Source: SIG672 sp045580325 (GTDB lineage: Bacteria > Bacillota > Clostridia > Oscillospirales > CAG-272). Taken from it: a DNA stretch of 64,000 nucleotides. The notes under the pieces were generated by a model. It worked only from the letters and a program-made list of their open reading frames with translations. It was not told where the DNA came from and did no database searches. Numbering within the stretch: the stretch's first letter is position 1; every line of letters begins with the position of its first letter. Both the position numbers and the translations under genes were made by a program. Of this stretch, positions 61,138 through 64,000 are shown piece by piece. The stretch spans positions 44,596 to 108,595 of the forward strand of contig JAZNNR010000014.1 of assembly GCA_045580325.1 (NCBI GenBank). The letters run 5' to 3'.

Positions 61138-61183
61138 AAAAAAATCCGCGTTCCATATGCTTTTAAGGCACGACGAATGCGGA
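61138..61183 (-). terminator. Attenuator terminator upstream of pheA
   Basis: Minus strand TCCGC-A-TTC...GTGC-loop-GCAT...GAA-C-GCGGA followed by TTTTTTT, within the leader. Its 5' arm overlaps the stretch that can pair with 61242-61252. Confidence 0.82.
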
Positions 61184-61235
61184 CTGTCCGTATTTTGTTC
61201 TTTATGATAGCCTTGATACTAAACTCAAGCTCTCA

Positions 61236-61292
61236 TCAAAGACGGTCAGCCCTTCTCAAATAATAAAAATAAAAGTACGCTTTATTATTCAT
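61236..61292 (-). CDS. Phe/Tyr-rich leader peptide of pheA (attenuator)
   Basis: 18-codon frame, MNNKAYFYFYYLRRADRL, with ATG at 61292 and TGA at 61238-61236. Six of residues 6-11 are Tyr or Phe. An AAAGGA lies further upstream than ideal, so initiation is weaker than for the aroF leader. It lies between a promoter and an intrinsic terminator ahead of pheA. The RNA just after the aromatic codons matches the aroF leader but in another reading frame. Confidence 0.82.
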   Translation of the reverse strand: MNNKAYFYFYYLRRADRL

Positions 61293-61328
61293 AACTTCAA
61301 ATGATCCTTTATAATTTCACTAAAACAT

Positions 61329-61357
61329 ATAATAACATATTACCGCATCAAAGTCAA
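61329..61357 (-). promoter_or_regulatory. Promoter of the pheA operon leader
   Basis: Minus strand TTGACT (61357-61352), 17-base spacer, TATTAT (61334-61329). Confidence 0.82.
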
Positions 61358-61375
61358 TATATTTTTGATTTTTTA

Positions 61376-61406
61376 TTTCAAAGGGGTGTAAAACACCCCT
61401 TTGAAA
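61376..61406 (-). terminator. Hairpin after the ACT protein gene
   Basis: TTTCAAAGGGGTGT pairs perfectly with ACACCCCTTTGAAA around three bases; little T-run, but placed to end the paaK-ACT unit. Confidence 0.75.
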
Positions 61407-61414
61407 TGCCATTT

Positions 61415-61846
61415 TTAAAGCTTATCTACGTCTGCCTGTGTTACGAGCTTAAAGCCTGCAGTCGCAAGCGCATTCTCTGCCGCGCTATTATCCTCAACAC
61501 GAATTACTACGTATGCGTGCTTTTCGGTACGCGCCATAAAGGCATAGAGATATTCTATATTGATCTTATTTTCATCAAGTACTCTGAGCGCTTCGGACAG
61601 CTTGCCCGGTTTATCGCTTATCTTAACACCTACGACCTCGGTGATCTTGATAAGATAGCCTTCCTCTGTGAGTATTTTTTCGGCTGTGTCTTCATCGTCC
61701 ACGATAAGACGGAGAATACCGAAATCCTGTGTTTCCGCAATAGAAAGCGCTCTTAAGTTAATATTGTGCTTTGAAAGCGTATCGGTTATCGAAACGACTG
61801 CACCCTGTTTATTTTCAACGAATACTGTTAACTGCTTAATAGACAT
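61415..61846 (-). CDS. Tandem ACT-domain protein
   Basis: 143 residues made of two ACT domains (about 1-70 and 71-143), starting KQLTVFVENKQGAVVSITDTL. ACT domains bind amino acids; free-standing tandem ACT proteins are frequently encoded beside phenylacetate-CoA ligase genes in Clostridia and archaea. It lies 20 bases after the ligase gene, in the same T-box-controlled unit, and may regulate the ligase in response to an aromatic amino acid. Confidence 0.88.
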   Translation of the reverse strand: MSIKQLTVFVENKQGAVVSITDTLSKHNINLRALSIAETQDFGILRLIVDDEDTAEKILTEEGYLIKITEVVGVKISDKPGKLSEALRVLDENKINIEYLYAFMARTEKHAYVVIRVEDNSAAENALATAGFKLVTQADVDKL

Positions 61847-61866
61847 AGTTATATCTCCCTTCTGAA

Positions 61867-63174
61867 TTATATAAGTTTTCTCTTATCAATTACACGAACA
61901 GCCTTGCCCTCACTGCGCGTTATAGTTTTGGGGGCAACAAGGTGAACGGCAGGGTTGATACCGAGCATGATCTTTATAGCGTTTGCAAGTGATTTTTCCA
62001 TAGCAAGAATTTCGCTGACCTTATCGGTGAATTTTTCGGGTGTCATTTCTACGTTTACCTCGAAGGTGTCGTTATTCTTGACACGGTCAACCACGATCTG
62101 ATAGTTGGGATCGTAGCCTTCCTTCAGAAGCACGGCTTCGATCTGGCTCGGGAATACGTTTACGCCGCGAATGATGAGCATATCGTCTGTTCTTCCCATA
62201 GGCTTTGCCATCTTGATAAGTGTTCTTCCGCAAGAGCATTTTTTACGGGAAAGAACGCAAATATCGCGTGTACGGTAACGAAGAAGCGGGAACGCCTCCT
62301 TATCAAGCGATGTGAACACAAGCTCACCTTTTGTGCCCTCGGGGAGAACCTCGCCTGTATCGGGGTCGATAATTTCTGCGTAGAAGTGGTCCTCATTTAC
62401 GTGCATACCTGTCTGCTCACAGCACTCGAATGCAACACCGGGGCCGCTTGTTTCGGTAAGGCCGTAAATATCGTACGCCTTGATACCGAGAGTTTCTTCT
62501 ATACTGCGGCGCATTTCCTCTGTCCAAGGCTCTGCACCGAAAATACCTGCCTTGAGCGGAATCTGATCGGGTGTATATCCCTGTTCCTTCAATGTTTCAC
62601 CTATGTATGCCGCGTAGGACGGAGTACAGCAAAGGATAGTCGCGCTAAGGTCTGTCATAAACTGGATCTGTCTTTCGGTATTTCCCGACGACATAGGAAG
62701 TGTCAGACAGCCAACCTTATGCGAGCCGCCGTTAAGGCCGGGGCCTCCCGTGAACAGACCGTAGCCGTATGCAACCTGACACACGTCCTTGTTTGTACCG
62801 CCTGCCGCAACGATAGCGCGGGCGCAGCAGTCTTCCCACAGATCAACGTCATTTTGTGTGTAGAAAGCAACTACGCGGCGGCCTGTTGTTCCCGACGTGG
62901 ACTGAATACGGACACAATCCTCAAGCGGCTTTGCAAGAAGTCCGTAGGGATACGCATCACGTAGGTCGGCTTTCGATATAAAAGGAAGCTTATGAAGGTC
63001 CTCGATACCCTTAATATCCTCGGGTTTTACCCCTTTTTCATCCATAAGATTACGATAATACTCGACGTTTTCATAAACGTGCTTTACCTGTTTAACAAGC
63101 TTTTCCGATTGAAGCTTTTTCATTTCTTCGACCGGCATAGTTTCAATTTCTCTCTGATAGTAATTTTGTGTCAT
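61867..63174 (-). CDS. paaK: Phenylacetate-CoA ligase
   Basis: Adenylate-forming enzyme that activates phenylacetate (or indole/hydroxyphenyl acetate) with CoA. The 435-residue protein has the AMP-binding loop IQSTSGTTGRRVV, DIYGLTETSGPGVAFECCEQ, and a C-terminal region with RTDDMLIIRGVNVFPSQIE, all PaaK-type. The start ATG 63174 follows AAAGGGTGG; a GTG nine bases upstream overlaps that site. With indolepyruvate:ferredoxin oxidoreductase, which is not in this window, PaaK can serve aromatic amino-acid synthesis from aryl acetates. The Phe-type T-box supports a biosynthetic role. Confidence 0.92.
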   Translation of the reverse strand: MTQNYYQREIETMPVEEMKKLQSEKLVKQVKHVYENVEYYRNLMDEKGVKPEDIKGIEDLHKLPFISKADLRDAYPYGLLAKPLEDCVRIQSTSGTTGRRVVAFYTQNDVDLWEDCCARAIVAAGGTNKDVCQVAYGYGLFTGGPGLNGGSHKVGCLTLPMSSGNTERQIQFMTDLSATILCCTPSYAAYIGETLKEQGYTPDQIPLKAGIFGAEPWTEEMRRSIEETLGIKAYDIYGLTETSGPGVAFECCEQTGMHVNEDHFYAEIIDPDTGEVLPEGTKGELVFTSLDKEAFPLLRYRTRDICVLSRKKCSCGRTLIKMAKPMGRTDDMLIIRGVNVFPSQIEAVLLKEGYDPNYQIVVDRVKNNDTFEVNVEMTPEKFTDKVSEILAMEKSLANAIKIMLGINPAVHLVAPKTITRSEGKAVRVIDKRKLI

Positions 63175-63257
63175 TTCGACCACCCTTTCCTTTGCGCTCG
63201 GTTTTCCCGCGCTGTAATATTGTTCGGTACAAGACCATCGGACCTCGAAAGGAAAAC

Positions 63258-63563
63258 AAAAACGCCCTCCGCATTCCGATAAAGAATACAGAGGACGAGA
63301 AAATTACTGATCCCGTGGTACCACCTCAGTTCGCCGTAGCCTCGCGGCAACAGCCTTATCGGGTACAAACATACCCTTCGTTCTATAACGGGAACTCCCG
63401 TTGCATCCTACTAAAGACCCATCTTATTCAGTGCACTGCTAACAGAATGAATTCGAGAAGGACGCCCGCATTGTCTCGCACCGACCGACAACTCTCTCAA
63501 GCTTCTTTCCAGCCTACTACTTTCTGCTCATCGCATTTAGTATCACAAGTTATTCTATTGTTG
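63258..63563 (-). promoter_or_regulatory. T-box riboswitch, probable Phe (UUC) specifier
   Basis: Minus-strand leader with the T-box core AACTGAGGTGGTACCACGGG (63331-63312) and a terminator of 14 pairs (63284-63297 with 63263-63276) plus TTTTT. Stem I has an AGTA motif on its 5' side and GAA-TTC-A on the 3' side; in T-boxes the codon after that GAA is the specifier, here TTC at 63451-63449. It should let paaK-ACT be transcribed when tRNA-Phe is uncharged. Confidence 0.88.
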
Positions 63564-63569
63564 GGTATT

Positions 63570-63598
63570 ATTTTAGCACTTAAATTTTAAAATGTCAA
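63570..63598 (-). promoter_or_regulatory. Promoter of the T-box leader
   Basis: Minus strand TTGACA (63598-63593), 17-base spacer, TAAAAT (63575-63570). Confidence 0.88.
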
Positions 63599-63671
63599 GA
63601 GCTTTGTGAGTATTTATGCAATTTTTTTGGATAATTTTATATTTTGGGGGTGGGGTATTGGCAGCTTGGGA

Positions 63672-63700
63672 TTGAAAAATTCACATTTTTGTGGTATATT
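63672..63700 (+). promoter_or_regulatory. Promoter of the terminal GNAT gene
   Basis: TTGAAA (63672-63677), 17-base spacer, TATATT (63695-63700). The spacer end TTTGTGG resembles the repeat-borne promoter at 7342. Confidence 0.65.
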
Positions 63701-63733
63701 GAGTTCGGAAAATAAGAATTTGACGAGGTAAAT

Positions 63734-64000
63734 ATGAACTATAGAGCGATTACATCATCAGACGAATTGTGGTGCAAAGTACGCAATTATGCAGAAAGTT
63801 GTTCATGGAGAGCAGGAAAGGTGTTGGCAAATACTATGGATAACAATGCATTTCAAGATTGGGAAAGAGTTGTTGTTGCCATAGATAACGAGAAAATATG
63901 TGGGTATTGTACTGTTGCAAAAACAGATTGTATTCCCAATGTTCCATATACACCTTATATTGGTTTTATGTTTGTTGACGAGGCGTACAGAGGAAATAGG
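63734..64000 (+). CDS. GNAT family N-acetyltransferase, C-terminus off the window
   Basis: The first 89 codons are present: MNYRAITSSDELWCKVRNYA, then DWERVVVAIDNEKICGYCTVAK and IGFMFVDEAYRGN, the GNAT strand beta-4 and the start of the acetyl-CoA loop. The frame is open to the right edge. GAGG lies five bases before ATG 63734. Codon use is AT-rich. Substrate unknown. Confidence 0.8.
   Translation, partial: MNYRAITSSDELWCKVRNYAESCSWRAGKVLANTMDNNAFQDWERVVVAIDNEKICGYCTVAKTDCIPNVPYTPYIGFMFVDEAYRGNR

Noticed and set aside
62386..62964. 192-codon plus-strand frame opposite paaK
   Set aside because: Antisense shadow of a well-conserved gene with no independent support.

Overview
The window looks like chromosomal DNA of an uncultured spore-forming Clostridia-type Firmicute, plausibly an Oscillospirales/Ruminococcaceae-like gut or rumen bacterium. 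This is inferred from SpoVT, a PASTA-bearing PBP2 in a mraZ-rsmH-ftsL cluster, a T-box leader, near-consensus sigma-A promoters (almost all with 17-nt spacers), glycan-active lipoproteins, and GTAGGGG/CCCCTAC palindromic repeats I associate with that group. There is no 16S rRNA, so the taxonomy is inference.

Layout. 1-4.6 kb (minus): mraZ-rsmH-ftsL-like-pbp2, with a promoter and 10-bp-phased MraZ-box-like repeats. 5.0-7.3 kb (plus): pgk-tpiA. 7.3-7.9 kb: a repeat-borne promoter/leader ahead of a small orphan gene. 8.0-12.6 kb (minus): one redox/peptidase operon (old-yellow-enzyme flavoprotein, FTR-like Fe-S protein, thioredoxin, M3 peptidase). 12.7-14.1 kb: GH39-like glycosidase. 14.1-15.5 kb: a 1.1-kb inverted-repeat element carrying an HD phosphohydrolase, inserted in the terminator loop of a duplicated tRNA-Pro 3' end, next to the intact tRNA-Pro. 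15.6-17.4 kb (minus): DAHP synthase and an acetyltransferase behind a Phe/Tyr leader-peptide attenuator. 17.5-27 kb: accessory genes (membrane proteins, acyltransferase, RHH protein, SpoVT, type II pantothenate kinase, BspA-like LRR lipoprotein, LiaF-like protein, CE6-like esterase). 27-29.8 kb: ABC exporter plus DUF1854 protein. 29.9-31.3 kb: infC-rpmI-rplT with a leader and an ATC start. 31.4-49.7 kb: long plus-strand housekeeping run (TrmH-type methylase, dprA, topA, trmFO, plsX, rnc, radical SAM, smc, ftsY, rdgB, yhbY, nadD, yqeK, rsfS, leuS), then rpsU. 50.2-54.1 kb: purC and two secreted lipoproteins. 54.1-61.4 kb (minus): a full aromatic amino-acid operon, pheA-aroB-aroC-aroEK fusion-aroQ-aroA-tyrA, behind a second Phe/Tyr leader-peptide attenuator. 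61.4-63.6 kb (minus): phenylacetate-CoA ligase and a tandem ACT protein behind a T-box with a probable UUC (Phe) specifier. 63.7-64 kb: a GNAT gene cut by the window edge.

The most interesting system is regulatory. The first step of aromatic synthesis (aroF, ~17 kb) and the remaining pathway (pheA operon, ~61 kb), about 44 kb apart, carry paralogous leaders encoding Phe/Tyr-run peptides. A conserved RNA block is read in different frames in the two leaders and can pair with the 5' arm of an intrinsic terminator. Ribosome-stalling attenuation of this design is classically enterobacterial; Firmicutes more often use T-boxes, and one lies beside the pheA operon. Together the three controls suggest coordinated response to Phe/Tyr supply, including possible scavenging of aryl acetates.

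The second notable signal is a family of small repeat-flanked units in which one promoter and one hairpin leader precede unrelated cargo genes (7.3 and 14.2 kb).
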